NCBI RefSeq assembly: GCF_019056515.1
Contig: NZ_CP064873.1
Span: forward strand, 1,984,001-2,048,000
Length of the DNA: 64,000 nucleotides
From: Microbacterium paraoxydans
Lineage (GTDB): Bacteria > Actinomycetota > Actinomycetes > Actinomycetales > Microbacteriaceae
Direction: 5' to 3'
The notes under the pieces were generated by a model. It was not told the origin of the DNA, did no database searches, and worked only from the letters and a program-made list of their open reading frames with translations. Of this stretch, positions 1 to 9,261 are shown in pieces. The translations under genes were made by a program, and so were the position numbers. Numbering within the stretch: position 1 is the stretch's first letter; every line of letters begins with the position of its first letter.

Positions 1-1611
1 AACGGCGAGAAGGTCGAGACCAAGACCGCCGACTACAACCCGCAGGACCGCAGCAACCTCCAGGAAGGTGGCGAGGTCAACTTCCCCATCAACGAGATCC
101 CGGAGCAGCTGAACGGCTTCAACAGCGATGCCAGTGCTGACACCGCTCGCCTGTGGTCGTGGTACATGCCGCAGATCCTCCTGGTCTCGCCGGAGGGCGA
201 GGTCACGAAGAACGACGCCTACCTCGACGCGTACGAGATCGGCGAGGAGGATGGCAACACGACCATCACCTTCACGTTCAAGGACGAGGCGCACTTCAAC
301 GACGGCACCGACATGGACTGGACGTCCGTCGACGCCACGTGGAAGGCCAACCGCTCCTACGACGAGGGCTTCAACCCGAACGCGACCGACGGCTACAAGC
401 AGATCAAGACCGTCGAGCAGGGTGACACCGCGAAGACCGCCGTCGTGACGTTCGACGGCATCTACGCCTGGCCGTCCATGGCGTTCCTCACGGGTGGCGT
501 CCTGCACCCGGACATCGCCGACCCGGCCGTGTTCAACGAGGCCTTCATCGGCAACATGCACCCCGAGTGGGGCGCCGGCCCGTACACCGTCGACACGTTT
601 GACGCGAACGGCGGCTTCGTCTCGTTCAAGCCGAACCCCGAGTGGTGGGGCAACGCGCCGCTGCTCGACACGGTCACCTTCACGGCCATGGAGCCCGACG
701 CCTCGATCAACGCCTTCAAGAACGGCGAGATCGACATGGTGGGCGCCAACACCAACGACCGCCTGAAGCAGGTCCAGGAAGTGGACGACACCGTCGTCCG
801 CCGTGCGCAGCAGACCGCCAAGACGGTCCTGCTCGTCGACGCCGACAAGCCGCAGTTCGAGGACATCGACGTGCGCAAGGCGTTCTTCCTCGGCGTGAAC
901 GTCGACCAGCAGAAGCAGATCGCGTGGAACGGCCTCGGCTACGAGGAGCCGGTCGCCGGTTCGCTCAACCTGTACTCGTTCCAGGACGGCTACAAGGACT
1001 CGTTCGCCGAAGCCGGTCTGAAGCACGACGTCGAGGGCGCCAAGAAGCTCCTCGACGACGCCGGCTGGACCGAGGGCGAGGACGGCATCCGCGAGAAGGA
1101 CGGCGAGAAGCTCTCCGTCACCTTCCCGATCTTCGGTGAGGACCCGACCATCGAGGCCCTCGCGAAGTCGCTGCAGGCGCAGCAGAAGGAGATCGGCATC
1201 GACCTCAAGATCGATGTCCGTGCCTCCGCCGACTTCTCCAGCGACTTCACCACGAAGAACTGGGACGTCGTCTCGCTCCGCTTCACCGACTCCGACCCGT
1301 TCGGCCCGGCCTGGTTCTGCCAGCTCTACTGCTCCGACAGCGGTCTGAACCTGTCGGCGACCGGCACGGAGGAGATCGACCAGCAGATCGCCGACGAGGT
1401 CGAGAGCCAGAAGGACGCGGAGTCCTGGACCACCGCGGCGATGGACCTCGAGCCGAAGATCATCGAGCAGACCTGGGGCCTCATCCCGCTGTACAGCGGC
1501 CCCTCGATCTACGTGGTCAAGAACGGCCTGGCGAACCTCACGCCGGAGCCCTACGTCGGTCTCGACCTGTTCGGCGTCACGCCGGTCGAGAACGTCGGCT
1601 GGGAGAAGTAA
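1..1611 (+). CDS. ABC transporter solute-binding protein, peptide/opine family 5 (5' end outside window)
   Basis: The frame is open from the first base, so the start codon and signal peptide lie upstream of the window. The 536 visible residues have the lobed layout of family 5 solute-binding proteins (DppA/OppA type): an early segment on an uphill-folded protein with FTFKDEAHFNDGTDMDW, the typical 'ARKLLDDAGWT..DGIREKDGEKLSV' stretch in the C-terminal lobe, and a final 'LIPLYSGPSIYVVKNGLANL' type ending. Such proteins capture peptides or similar solutes outside the membrane and hand them to DppBC-like permeases. No permease follows; a terminator hairpin and an unrelated hydrolase come next, so the partner genes, if linked, are upstream. 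The solute cannot be told from sequence. Confidence 0.9.
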   Translation, partial: NGEKVETKTADYNPQDRSNLQEGGEVNFPINEIPEQLNGFNSDASADTARLWSWYMPQILLVSPEGEVTKNDAYLDAYEIGEEDGNTTITFTFKDEAHFNDGTDMDWTSVDATWKANRSYDEGFNPNATDGYKQIKTVEQGDTAKTAVVTFDGIYAWPSMAFLTGGVLHPDIADPAVFNEAFIGNMHPEWGAGPYTVDTFDANGGFVSFKPNPEWWGNAPLLDTVTFTAMEPDASINAFKNGEIDMVGANTNDRLKQVQEVDDTVVRRAQQTAKTVLLVDADKPQFEDIDVRKAFFLGVNVDQQKQIAWNGLGYEEPVAGSLNLYSFQDGYKDSFAEAGLKHDVEGAKKLLDDAGWTEGEDGIREKDGEKLSVTFPIFGEDPTIEALAKSLQAQQKEIGIDLKIDVRASADFSSDFTTKNWDVVSLRFTDSDPFGPAWFCQLYCSDSGLNLSATGTEEIDQQIADEVESQKDAESWTTAAMDLEPKIIEQTWGLIPLYSGPSIYVVKNGLANLTPEPYVGLDLFGVTPVENVGWEK

Positions 1612-1633
1612 CATCCTCTGACACCTCGTGTCG

Positions 1634-1669
1634 AAGCGGGGTCGGTGGTCCATCCACCGGCCCCGCTTT
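1634..1669 (+). terminator. Rho-independent terminator after the solute-binding protein gene
   Basis: A 14-bp stem (AGCGGGGTCGGTGG against CCACCGGCCCCGCT, one G-U pair) with a 5-nt loop is followed by TTTCCTT. It lies 22 nt after the stop codon of the solute-binding protein and just before the hydrolase start. Confidence 0.75.
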
Positions 1670-1684
1670 CCTTATGCTGAAGGC

Positions 1685-2416
1685 GTGACCGTCCAGACCG
1701 TCCTCGTGCACGGCATCCGCACGTCGGCCACCATGTGGCGGTCGCAGATCGAGTACCTGGGGGCACGCGGGCTCCCCGTCACCGCCGTCGACCTCCCCGG
1801 CCACGGCAGCCGGATGGACGAGGACTTCACCCTCCACGAGGCGCTGCACACGATCGATGCGGCCGTCCGCGCCGCGGCCGAGACGGGCCCCGTGCTGCTG
1901 GTCGGCCACTCCATGGGCGGGCTGCTCTCGCTCGCGTACACCGGTGGCGCTGAGCCTCCGCCCGTCGACGGACTCGTCGCCGCCGCATGCACCTCGCTTC
2001 CCCGCGGCGCCGGGCTGCGCGCGTACCGCCTGTTCGCCCGGGCGGTCGACTCCCTGCCCGACCGTGGCATGTGGCTGACGCAGCGCATGCTCGCCGCGAC
2101 GATCCCCGAGGAGAATCGCGGAGACTTCGCCGCCGGTGGGTACGCCCTCGACATCCAGGACCAGACGCTGCGCAGCCTCGCCACCCTGGATGTGGCGGCC
2201 GCCGTCCCCCGCATCCAGGTGCCCCTCTGGTTCGTGAACGGCCAGTACGATCAGCTCCGGCTTAACGAACCCCTGTTCCGGCGCCTGGCCCCGGAGGCGG
2301 AGCTCATCGTCGTGCCACGGACCACGCACCTGATCACGGCCATGCGCCCGCGGGTGTTCAACGCCGTCCTCTCCCTCGCGATCGCGACGATCGAGCAGCG
2401 CACGGCGTCAGGCTGA
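1685..2416 (+). CDS. alpha/beta-fold hydrolase
   Basis: A 243-residue cytosolic alpha/beta hydrolase. It has the early oxyanion-region HG motif (VLVHGIRTSATMW, residues 7-19), the nucleophile elbow GHSMGG with Ser76, and a C-terminal TTHLI segment that carries the probable catalytic His. The preceding VNGQYDQL segment resembles the acid-residue strand. The substrate cannot be inferred; the family includes esterases and lipases. I chose the GTG at 1685 because the upstream in-frame ATG falls inside the terminator region and the motif starts right after the GTG. The gene converges on the MFS gene and their 3' ends overlap by 9 bp. Confidence 0.85.
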   Translation: MTVQTVLVHGIRTSATMWRSQIEYLGARGLPVTAVDLPGHGSRMDEDFTLHEALHTIDAAVRAAAETGPVLLVGHSMGGLLSLAYTGGAEPPPVDGLVAAACTSLPRGAGLRAYRLFARAVDSLPDRGMWLTQRMLAATIPEENRGDFAAGGYALDIQDQTLRSLATLDVAAAVPRIQVPLWFVNGQYDQLRLNEPLFRRLAPEAELIVVPRTTHLITAMRPRVFNAVLSLAIATIEQRTASG

Positions 2417-3646
2417 GAGCACCCGAGGCCGCGCGGCGGCGGTGAGCGCTCCGCCGACGAGCGACAGGATGGCTGCCGCGAGGAAGACGAGCCAGAACCC
2501 GCCGGCCAGCGCGACGAGGCCGGCCCCGAGGACGGGCCCGATGAGCTGTCCGAGGGCGGCGGTGACGTTCACGATGCCGAGGTCGCGCGCGTGGTCCTGC
2601 TCATCCGGGAGCAGGTCGGCCGCGAACGCGAGCCCCACGGTCGAGAAGGCGCCGTAGCCGACGCCCATGAGCGCGGCGGCGATCATCGTCATCTCGAAGG
2701 TGGGCAGAGCCACGATCACCACACCCGACGCCGCCTGGACGACCGTGGCCCCCACGGCGAGCCGGCGGCGCTCCCCGGTGCGGTCGGAGATGATCCCGGT
2801 GATCACGGAGGCGAGTACCACGAAGACCGTGTAGACGACGATCAGCAGGAGGAGGTTGTCCTGTGCGGTCGTGCTCTCCTGTCCGAGCCCGTGGAGGAGG
2901 AAGAAAAGGAACAGCGCCGTGCCGAGGGCGTTGCCGATGTTGGTGACGAGCCGGCCCGAGAGCATCCAGGCGAAGTCGCGGTCGCGGAGCGACGCCAGGC
3001 GGGGCCGCCCGATGCGCTGAGGGCGCAGCGCCTCCGTGCTCGGCGGGTCCGGCAGCCGCAGTGCCGCCGCGACGCCCACCACCGCGATGATGCCGGCGAG
3101 GAGCAGATACCCGGCGACGATGCCGAGGCCGAGCAGCACGACGAGTCCGACCCCGAGCACGATCCCGACCGCCTGGCTCGACCCGACCGCGGCGGATGCG
3201 GCACCGCGCTGCGTCGTCGGGAGCTGGTCGGCGATGAGCGCGGTGAACGCGGCGGAGGAGACGGCGACGCCGATCGAGACGCCGACCCAGCCGGCGCCGA
3301 CCGCCCACGGGCCGTCGGCGAAGCCGGTGAGGACGAGACAGGCAGCCGTGAGCGCGACCCCTCCCAGAGCCCATGGCCGCCGCCGATGCGCGCCGGCGCG
3401 GGCGCGATCCGAGAGTGCCCCGGCGAGCGGCCCGGCGACGACGCCGGCGAGGCCACCCAGTCCGAGCACGATCCCGGAGGAGACGACGCCGCGGATCCAG
3501 TCGTCCTCCGGAGTGTCGAGCTGCAGCGGGAGGAGGAGCTGGACCGGGGTGAGCTGGACGGTCCAGATCGCGAGCCAGGCGAGGGTGAACAGCGACATCC
3601 AGCGCAGGCCCGCTCGGTGGGTGCCGAGGCCCGGGGTCGCGCTCAT
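2408..3646 (-). CDS. MFS transporter
   Basis: A 412-residue major facilitator protein with about twelve hydrophobic segments and a GALSDRARAGAHRRRPW stretch after TM2 that fits the MFS signature G-x-x-x-D-R-x-x-x-x-R. A second copy-like loop, GIISDRTGERRRLAVG, sits in the C-terminal half, as expected for the 6+6 repeat. Its start codon overlaps the stop codon of the upstream GH1 beta-glucosidase (ATGA), so the two are translationally coupled. A role in taking up a beta-glucoside, or in exporting an aglycone or sugar, is inferred from that coupling only. The ATG at 3646 follows the coupling; a longer upstream open frame is a shadow of the GH1 gene. Confidence 0.9.
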   Translation of the reverse strand: MSATPGLGTHRAGLRWMSLFTLAWLAIWTVQLTPVQLLLPLQLDTPEDDWIRGVVSSGIVLGLGGLAGVVAGPLAGALSDRARAGAHRRRPWALGGVALTAACLVLTGFADGPWAVGAGWVGVSIGVAVSSAAFTALIADQLPTTQRGAASAAVGSSQAVGIVLGVGLVVLLGLGIVAGYLLLAGIIAVVGVAAALRLPDPPSTEALRPQRIGRPRLASLRDRDFAWMLSGRLVTNIGNALGTALFLFFLLHGLGQESTTAQDNLLLLIVVYTVFVVLASVITGIISDRTGERRRLAVGATVVQAASGVVIVALPTFEMTMIAAALMGVGYGAFSTVGLAFAADLLPDEQDHARDLGIVNVTAALGQLIGPVLGAGLVALAGGFWLVFLAAAILSLVGGALTAAARPRVLSA

Positions 3647-5016
3647 GCGCGTGCCGCCTCGGCGTCTTCGGCTGCGCGCGCACCCGCGATGAGGTCGCGG
3701 TACCAGCCGTAGGAGGCCTTCGGGGTGCGCTCCCCCGTCGAGAAGTCCACGTGCACGAGGCCGAACCGCTGCGTGTAGCCGTCCGTCCACTCCCAGTTGT
3801 CGAGCAGCGACCAGACCGTGTACTCCTCGACGGGGACGCCGGCGTCGATGGCCTCGCCCACCGCGTCGATGTGCGCGGAGAGGTAGGCGATCCGATCCGT
3901 ATCCTCCACAGGGCCGGCGACGTCGGGCTCCGGGAAGGATGCCCCGTTCTCCCCGATGATGATCGAAGGCATGCTCGGGTGGCGGCGGTGCAGATCGATC
4001 AGGAGGTCGCGCAGCGCGGACGGCATGATCGGCCACTCGGGACCGAACCCGGTGACGGGCACTCCGGGAGTCGGAACGATCTCGAACGGGATGTCGTCCT
4101 CGGCGGCGGCGGCGGTGACCGTGGTCGGGTTGTAGAAGTTCACGCCGTAGAAGTCGATCGATCCCGCGATGCGTGCGAGGTCGTCACCGAGGACGGGCAG
4201 CGGCGGGAGCCCGAGGACCTCCAGGTCCGGTGTCGTCCCGGAGAGGAGCGGCTCGCTGAACAGCCGGTTGTGCAGGAGGTCGTACACCGCGGCCGCGGCC
4301 TGATCCTCCTCGGTGTCCCGCAGCGGCAGGACCCAGGTGTGGTTGTTGACGAGTCCCACGCTCGCCGCGCCACGGGCATGCAGCGCCTCGGCGGCTCGGG
4401 AATGGGCGAGCAGCTGGTGATGTGCGGTCGGAAGGGCGCCGTAGAGGAGCTGCCTTCCGGGTGCGAGCGCGCCGACGGCGTAGCCCTGCAGAGTGGTCAT
4501 CGCGGGCTCGTTCAGCGTGTACCAGGACGACACCCGGTCTCCGAGGCGTGCGGCGACGAGGGCGGCGTACTCGCCGAAGCGCTCGACGGTATCGCGGGCC
4601 AGCCAGCCGCCGTCGGCCTCGACAGCGCTCGGCAGCTCCCAGTGATAGAGGGTCGGGAACGGGGTGACGCCGGCCGCCAGCAGACCATCGACGACGCGCG
4701 CGTAGTGGTCCAGCGCCGCGACGTTCCCGGGGCCGCGTCCGTCCGGCTGCACGCGCGCCCAGGGGATCGAGAACCGATACCGATCGAGCCCGAGACCGGC
4801 CACCAGGGCGAGGTCATCCGCCACGCGGCGATAGCTGTCGCAGGCCGGCTCCGCCGTCGAGCCGTCCCGGATGCGTCCCGGCTTGGCGATCTCGTCGTCC
4901 CAGATCGACCGGCCCGCGCCGTCGGCGCGGCGGGAACCCTCGATCTGGACGGACGAGGTGGCGGCGGACCAGCGGAGCCGCGCACGCGCGGCCGGGTCGG
5001 TGCTGAGGGGGGTCAT
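3643..5016 (-). CDS. GH1 family beta-glucosidase
   Basis: A 457-residue glycoside hydrolase family 1 enzyme that hydrolyses beta-linked glucosides, and possibly related glycosides, with retention. The acid/base glutamate is in TLNEP (Glu170). The nucleophile is in IIGENGA (Glu356), a slight variant of the usual I-T-E-N-G. The N-terminal ATSSVQIEG and the C-terminal [23 protein letters not shown] region are family hallmarks. It has no signal peptide, so it acts in the cytosol. ATG 5016 is preceded by AGGAG and starts where family homology begins. It is the first gene of a two-gene unit with the MFS transporter. Confidence 0.95.
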   Translation of the reverse strand: MTPLSTDPAARARLRWSAATSSVQIEGSRRADGAGRSIWDDEIAKPGRIRDGSTAEPACDSYRRVADDLALVAGLGLDRYRFSIPWARVQPDGRGPGNVAALDHYARVVDGLLAAGVTPFPTLYHWELPSAVEADGGWLARDTVERFGEYAALVAARLGDRVSSWYTLNEPAMTTLQGYAVGALAPGRQLLYGALPTAHHQLLAHSRAAEALHARGAASVGLVNNHTWVLPLRDTEEDQAAAAVYDLLHNRLFSEPLLSGTTPDLEVLGLPPLPVLGDDLARIAGSIDFYGVNFYNPTTVTAAAAEDDIPFEIVPTPGVPVTGFGPEWPIMPSALRDLLIDLHRRHPSMPSIIIGENGASFPEPDVAGPVEDTDRIAYLSAHIDAVGEAIDAGVPVEEYTVWSLLDNWEWTDGYTQRFGLVHVDFSTGERTPKASYGWYRDLIAGARAAEDAEAARA

Positions 5017-5102
5017 CGGGCTCCTGACGTCGTCGTCGTTGTGGATGATTCTGCACCCGGTCCCACCTCCCGCGCGACGGCGTCTCGCCCGAGTGGCGTC
5101 GT

Positions 5103-5133
5103 TTCGCACGATCCCGCCCGGTACTGGTAGACT
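5103..5133 (+). promoter_or_regulatory. candidate promoter of rpsT
   Basis: An extended -10 like box, TGG-TAGACT (TAGACT at 5128-5133), lies about 100 nt before the rpsT start. A weak -35 like TTCGCA is at 5103-5108 with a 19-nt gap. The -10 is reasonable; the -35 and the spacing are poor. Confidence 0.35.
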
Positions 5134-5236
5134 CGACTCTTGGCTTGCGTGTGGGTTCTTCCCTCACGACCGCCGTGCAGCAGCCCTCTTCTGCTGCCGG
5201 CACTCCGAATCACTCCTGTACAGAAAGCGTCCACAC

Positions 5237-5497
5237 GTGGCAAACATCAAGTCGCAGATCAAGCGCAACAAGACCAACGAGAAGGCTCACGAGCGCAACA
5301 AGGCCGTGAAGAGCGAGCTGAAGACTCTCGTCCGCCAGACCCGCGAGGCCGTCGCCGCCGGCGACAAGGCCGCCGCCGAGAAGAGCCTGAAGAAGGCCTC
5401 GGTCAAGCTCGACAAGGCCGTCAGCAAGGGTGTCCTGCACAAGAACCAGGCGTCGAACCGCAAGTCGGCGATCGCCAAGCAGGTCTCGGCTCTCTGA
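5237..5497 (+). CDS. rpsT: 30S ribosomal protein S20
   Basis: An 86-residue basic protein of normal S20 length, beginning [16 protein letters not shown] and ending with [12 protein letters not shown]20 binds 16S rRNA directly during 30S assembly. The GTG at 5237 is chosen because it gives the canonical N-terminus; the open frame runs on upstream without homology. It is monocistronic, followed closely by a terminator, and divergent from the GH1 gene. Next to it on the other strand is holA, a common neighbour of rpsT in actinobacteria. Confidence 0.97.
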   Translation: MANIKSQIKRNKTNEKAHERNKAVKSELKTLVRQTREAVAAGDKAAAEKSLKKASVKLDKAVSKGVLHKNQASNRKSAIAKQVSAL

Positions 5498-5511
5498 GCT
5501 TCTGACTTCCG

Positions 5512-5541
5512 AAGGCCCGTCTCCTCGTGAGGCGGGCTTTC
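5512..5541 (+). terminator. terminator after rpsT
   Basis: The hairpin GCCCGTCTC / GAGGCGGGC (one wobble pair) is followed by TTTCTGCTTT, 17 nt after the rpsT stop. The convergent holA ends at 5565, so the hairpin may serve both strands. Confidence 0.75.
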
Positions 5542-5564
5542 TGCTTTCCCGGGAGGCGGGTGCC

Positions 5565-6602
5565 CTAGCCTCCGAACGGCTCACGGGTGGCGATGACCGT
5601 CACCATGCGCTCGAGCGCGAAGATGGGGTCGCGCGCCGCACCCTTGACCTCGGCGTCGGCGCGCGCGGTCGCCTGGATCGCCATCCCCAGGGAGCGCTCG
5701 TTCCAGCCCGCCAGGTCGCGACGCGCGCGGTCGACCTGCCAGTCCTTCATTCCGAGGCGCTGGGCGAGCTGTCTGCTGGGCTCACGGTTGCCGGCGACGC
5801 GCGCCATCGTGCGCAGCTTCATCGCGAACGCGGCGACCATCGGCACCGGGTCCGCGCCGGAGGACAGGGCATGGCGGAGCGCCACGAGAGCCTCGCCGTA
5901 GCGTCCGGCGATGGCGGTGTCGGCGACGACGAATGCCGACACCTCGACCCGGCCGCCGTAGTACTTCGTGACGACCTCTTCGGTGATGTCGCCCTCGACG
6001 TCGCCGATGAGCTGCTGACAGGCGGCGGCGAGCTCGGTGAGGTCGTCGGCGAAGGCCGAGACGAGCGCTCGGAGTGCCGGCGGGGCGATGCGCTTCTTCG
6101 CCGCCTTGAACTCCCCCGCCGCGAAGTCGACCCGGTCGCCGTCGCGCTTGATGGCGGGGCACGCGATCTCGATCCCGCCGCCCGTCCCCGCGCGCAGCGC
6201 ATCGAGGAGCTTCTTCCCGCGGACGCTGGCGCCCGTGTGGCGGAGCACGACCGTGGCCCCCTCCTGCGGGTTCTCCAGATACCCGATGGCCTCCTGGAGG
6301 AAGGCGTCAGAGCACTTCTCCACGCCGGACACGCGAACCAGGCGCGGTTCTCCGAACAGCGACGGCGAGGTCAGGGAGAGCAACGTGCCGGGAGCGTAGT
6401 CGTCGGCACGGACGTCGCTGACCTCGAGCGCCGGATCCTCCGCACGGAGGTAGTCGCGCACCCCGGCGATCGCGCGCTCGGCGCAGACCTCTTCCGGGCC
6501 CGAGACGAGCACCAGCGGCGCGGGGTGCGGCTCCCGCCACGACACCTGCGGGATCTTCGTGGCCTTCGCGCCGCCGCGGGAGGGAGGACGGGAAGCTGCC
6601 AT
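5565..6602 (-). CDS. holA: DNA polymerase III subunit delta
   Basis: A 345-residue delta subunit of the clamp loader, the wrench that opens the beta sliding clamp. It has the characteristic beginning (PLVLVSGPEEVCAERAI, residues 29-45), where AAA+ architecture is kept but the ATP-binding P-loop is absent, as is normal for delta. It also has the C-terminal collar region with SGADPVPMVAAFAMKLRTM. Length fits the family (about 330-350). It lies 34 nt downstream of comEC on the same strand, the usual comEA-comEC-holA order of Gram-positives. Confidence 0.93.
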   Translation of the reverse strand: MAASRPPSRGGAKATKIPQVSWREPHPAPLVLVSGPEEVCAERAIAGVRDYLRAEDPALEVSDVRADDYAPGTLLSLTSPSLFGEPRLVRVSGVEKCSDAFLQEAIGYLENPQEGATVVLRHTGASVRGKKLLDALRAGTGGGIEIACPAIKRDGDRVDFAAGEFKAAKKRIAPPALRALVSAFADDLTELAAACQQLIGDVEGDITEEVVTKYYGGRVEVSAFVVADTAIAGRYGEALVALRHALSSGADPVPMVAAFAMKLRTMARVAGNREPSRQLAQRLGMKDWQVDRARRDLAGWNERSLGMAIQATARADAEVKGAARDPIFALERMVTVIATREPFGG

Positions 6603-6636
6603 GGGACCAGCCTACCGGCGGTGTCGGACACCCGAC

Positions 6637-9000
6637 TCAGGGCGGCGCGACATCGGTCCAGACGCGGAGGGCATGGTCCTCGATGCCGAGCAGGGTGCGA
6701 CCGTCGCGGTCGGTGCGGTAGACGTGCGCGCCGAGAGCCGACAGCAGCTCCAGGGTCTCCCGACGCGGGTGTCCGTAGTCGTTGCCCGCGCCGACCGTGA
6801 TGAGCGCCGCGCTCGGATGCAGACCCTCGTACAGAGCGGGCTCCTGATCAGCGCTCCCGTGGTGGGCGATCTTGACCACGTCGTATCGTGTCAGCGGCGT
6901 ATCGCGGAGCAGCGCGCGTTGCGGGGCCGCGGAGAGGTCGCCCAGCAACAGGGCGCGCGGCACTCCTCCCCCGGCGAACTCGGTGACGACGCTCGCATCG
7001 TTGCCCGGCGGGAAGGCGACGCTGTCCTTCCGCGGCCAGAGCACCCGCCACGATGCTCCGCCGAGAGTGCCCCGGTCTCCGGCGCCGACCGCGCGGAGGG
7101 CCGCGCCCGCCCGCGCCAGGCCATCGAGCACGCGCGCATCGGCATCGTCGGCGGGTGGTCCGTGCAACACGGTGTCCACTCGCCCTTCGAGCACGGCCGC
7201 ACCACCGACGTGGTCCGCGTCGAAGTGCGTGAGCACGAGCAGGTCGATGCGGTCGATGCTCAGCGAGCGGAGGCAGGCGTCGAGCGCCCCGGGGTCCGGA
7301 CCGGTGTCGATGAGGGCGATCGCGTCCTGCGAACGCACCAGGATCGCGTCGCCCTGGCCCACGTCGCACGCGGCGATCGCCCACCCGTGCGGCGTCACCA
7401 GCGGGGCGAGCGGACCGTCGACCAGCACGCGGGAGGCGCCAATGGACGCCACGACGATGAGAACGCCGGCCGCCACGCATCGGACGATGGTGAGGACGCC
7501 GCCGGACATCGAGGGCCCCGGCCGACGAGACCACACCGTCACGACGTCCGGGCGCGTGACGTCCCGTAGGCGCGGCCTTCCGCGGCAGCACACGATGGCG
7601 ATCGCGACGCTCACCAGCGCGACCAGGGCAGCGCTGCCGAGCCCCGCGGGGAGGAGCACCTGAGCGCCGGGGAGCCCGGAAGTGACATGCGCGACGGTCG
7701 CGATCCACGCAGATGGCAGCCAGGCGCACGCGGTGAGCAGATCCGCGACGGGTGGGAGAGGCGCAGCGAGACAGGCGACGAGCCCGATCACCGTGGCGAC
7801 CGGCGCGGCCGGCTCGGCGAGGAGGTTCGCGACGACCGAGACGAGCGACTGCTGCTCCGCGAACAGCGCGATGACGGGCGCGCACGCGAGCTGCGCCGCC
7901 AGAGGGACGGCGATCGCGAGGGCCAGCGGACCGGGCAGCCAGCGAGCAATTCCGTTCGCCAGCGCCGGGGCGAGCAGGATGAGGGCCCCGGAGGCCACGG
8001 CGGACAGCGCGAACCCCGGCGTCGATGCGAGCCAGGGATCGGCGACGAGGAGCGCGCCCACGCACAGGGCCAGGATCCCGGCGCCTGCGCTCGGCCGCCC
8101 GACGAGGATCGACAGCATGCCTGCCGCGGCCATCGTGGCGGCCCGGATGACGCTCGGCTCCGGCGTCACGAGCACGACGAAGGCCGCCAGCGCGAGGGCC
8201 GCGAGCACGACCCGCAGCGCTCGCGTCCCGCCGCTCAGCGCCGCGATCGCGAACACCGCGGCGACCACGATCGCGCAGTTCGCCCCGGACACGGCGGTGA
8301 GGTGGCTGAGGCCGCTCGTACGCATGTCGGCGTCGACTGCGGCAGGCACAGCGGTCGTGTCGCCCACCGCCAGCCCCGGAAGGAGCCCGGCGCCGGGTTC
8401 CGGGAGCCGCGTCGCGCGCTCCACGAACGACCGGCGGAGGTCGGCAGCGAATCCGAAGACGCCCGGTGCGGACCGTTCCACCGTTCCCGCGGTGACGAAG
8501 ACGACGAGGGCCGCCCGCTCCCCCGCATCCGTTTCCGCACTCTCTCCGGTCACCCGCACCTGCGCACCGAGGACGAACCCCTCCCCTTCCTCGATGCCGA
8601 TGCGCACCGGACCGGCCGCCGGCGCCACGGCCCCGGGCGCACCGATGCCGCTCAGCTGCACGTCCATCCACAGACGCCCATCGCGTCCCACGGACGCCGA
8701 CGACGAGACTTCACCGACCGCTTCGACGGCTCTGCCTCCCCACGCGTGCACGGCGTCACGGCCCGCGGACTGTGCGAACACGGTGAACGCCACGGCCGCC
8801 GCCGTCGCGAGAACCACGATGACCAGTCCCCCGATCGTCGCGACTGCGCGGCGCCGGATCGCCAGAGCGGCGCCGATGATCCCCGCGGCCGCCAGGCATC
8901 CACCCGCCACCCACGCCGCCGCTCCCGGCACGAACACGCAGACCAGGGCCACACCCCAGGCACCGACCGCCACCGGCAGTAGGCGCAGATCGCCCGTCAC
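6637..9000 (-). CDS. comEC: ComEC/Rec2 family DNA-uptake channel protein
   Basis: A 787-residue polytopic membrane protein. N-terminal hydrophobic helices are followed by an extracytoplasmic region, then the 'Competence' transmembrane block (residues roughly 215-480, with HLTAVSGANCAIVVA near its start), and a C-terminal metallo-beta-lactamase domain with LTHFDADHVGG and a later KIAHHGSADQ. ComEC forms the channel that takes single-stranded DNA into the cytoplasm, and the lactamase-like domain may degrade the non-transported strand. Translation starts at GTG 9000. comEA lies upstream on the same strand, but an opposite-strand DUF2510 gene is interposed. Whether the organism is naturally competent is not known. 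Confidence 0.93.
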   Translation of the reverse strand: MTGDLRLLPVAVGAWGVALVCVFVPGAAAWVAGGCLAAAGIIGAALAIRRRAVATIGGLVIVVLATAAAVAFTVFAQSAGRDAVHAWGGRAVEAVGEVSSSASVGRDGRLWMDVQLSGIGAPGAVAPAAGPVRIGIEEGEGFVLGAQVRVTGESAETDAGERAALVVFVTAGTVERSAPGVFGFAADLRRSFVERATRLPEPGAGLLPGLAVGDTTAVPAAVDADMRTSGLSHLTAVSGANCAIVVAAVFAIAALSGGTRALRVVLAALALAAFVVLVTPEPSVIRAATMAAAGMLSILVGRPSAGAGILALCVGALLVADPWLASTPGFALSAVASGALILLAPALANGIARWLPGPLALAIAVPLAAQLACAPVIALFAEQQSLVSVVANLLAEPAAPVATVIGLVACLAAPLPPVADLLTACAWLPSAWIATVAHVTSGLPGAQVLLPAGLGSAALVALVSVAIAIVCCRGRPRLRDVTRPDVVTVWSRRPGPSMSGGVLTIVRCVAAGVLIVVASIGASRVLVDGPLAPLVTPHGWAIAACDVGQGDAILVRSQDAIALIDTGPDPGALDACLRSLSIDRIDLLVLTHFDADHVGGAAVLEGRVDTVLHGPPADDADARVLDGLARAGAALRAVGAGDRGTLGGASWRVLWPRKDSVAFPPGNDASVVTEFAGGGVPRALLLGDLSAAPQRALLRDTPLTRYDVVKIAHHGSADQEPALYEGLHPSAALITVGAGNDYGHPRRETLELLSALGAHVYRTDRDGRTLLGIEDHALRVWTDVAPP

Positions 9001-9261
9001 GCCGATCCCTCCTCGGGCCCCAGGGACGAACGCTGCCTCTCATGCATCGGATCACCCTAGAGTCGCGCCGGCGCCCACTCCGCCCGCCGCGACCGCCGCC
9101 GCACGAGCGGAGGACAACGACCCCGGAGGTCAGGGTGTGGAGGAGCACTTCTCCGATGAGGAGACCGCCGGCGTCGGACGCGGTGACGACCTCGTCGGAA
9201 GCGATTGAGTAGCCTGGGTACTGGCGCGCGGCGGACGCTGCCGCGACGAGGAGGAGAGCGC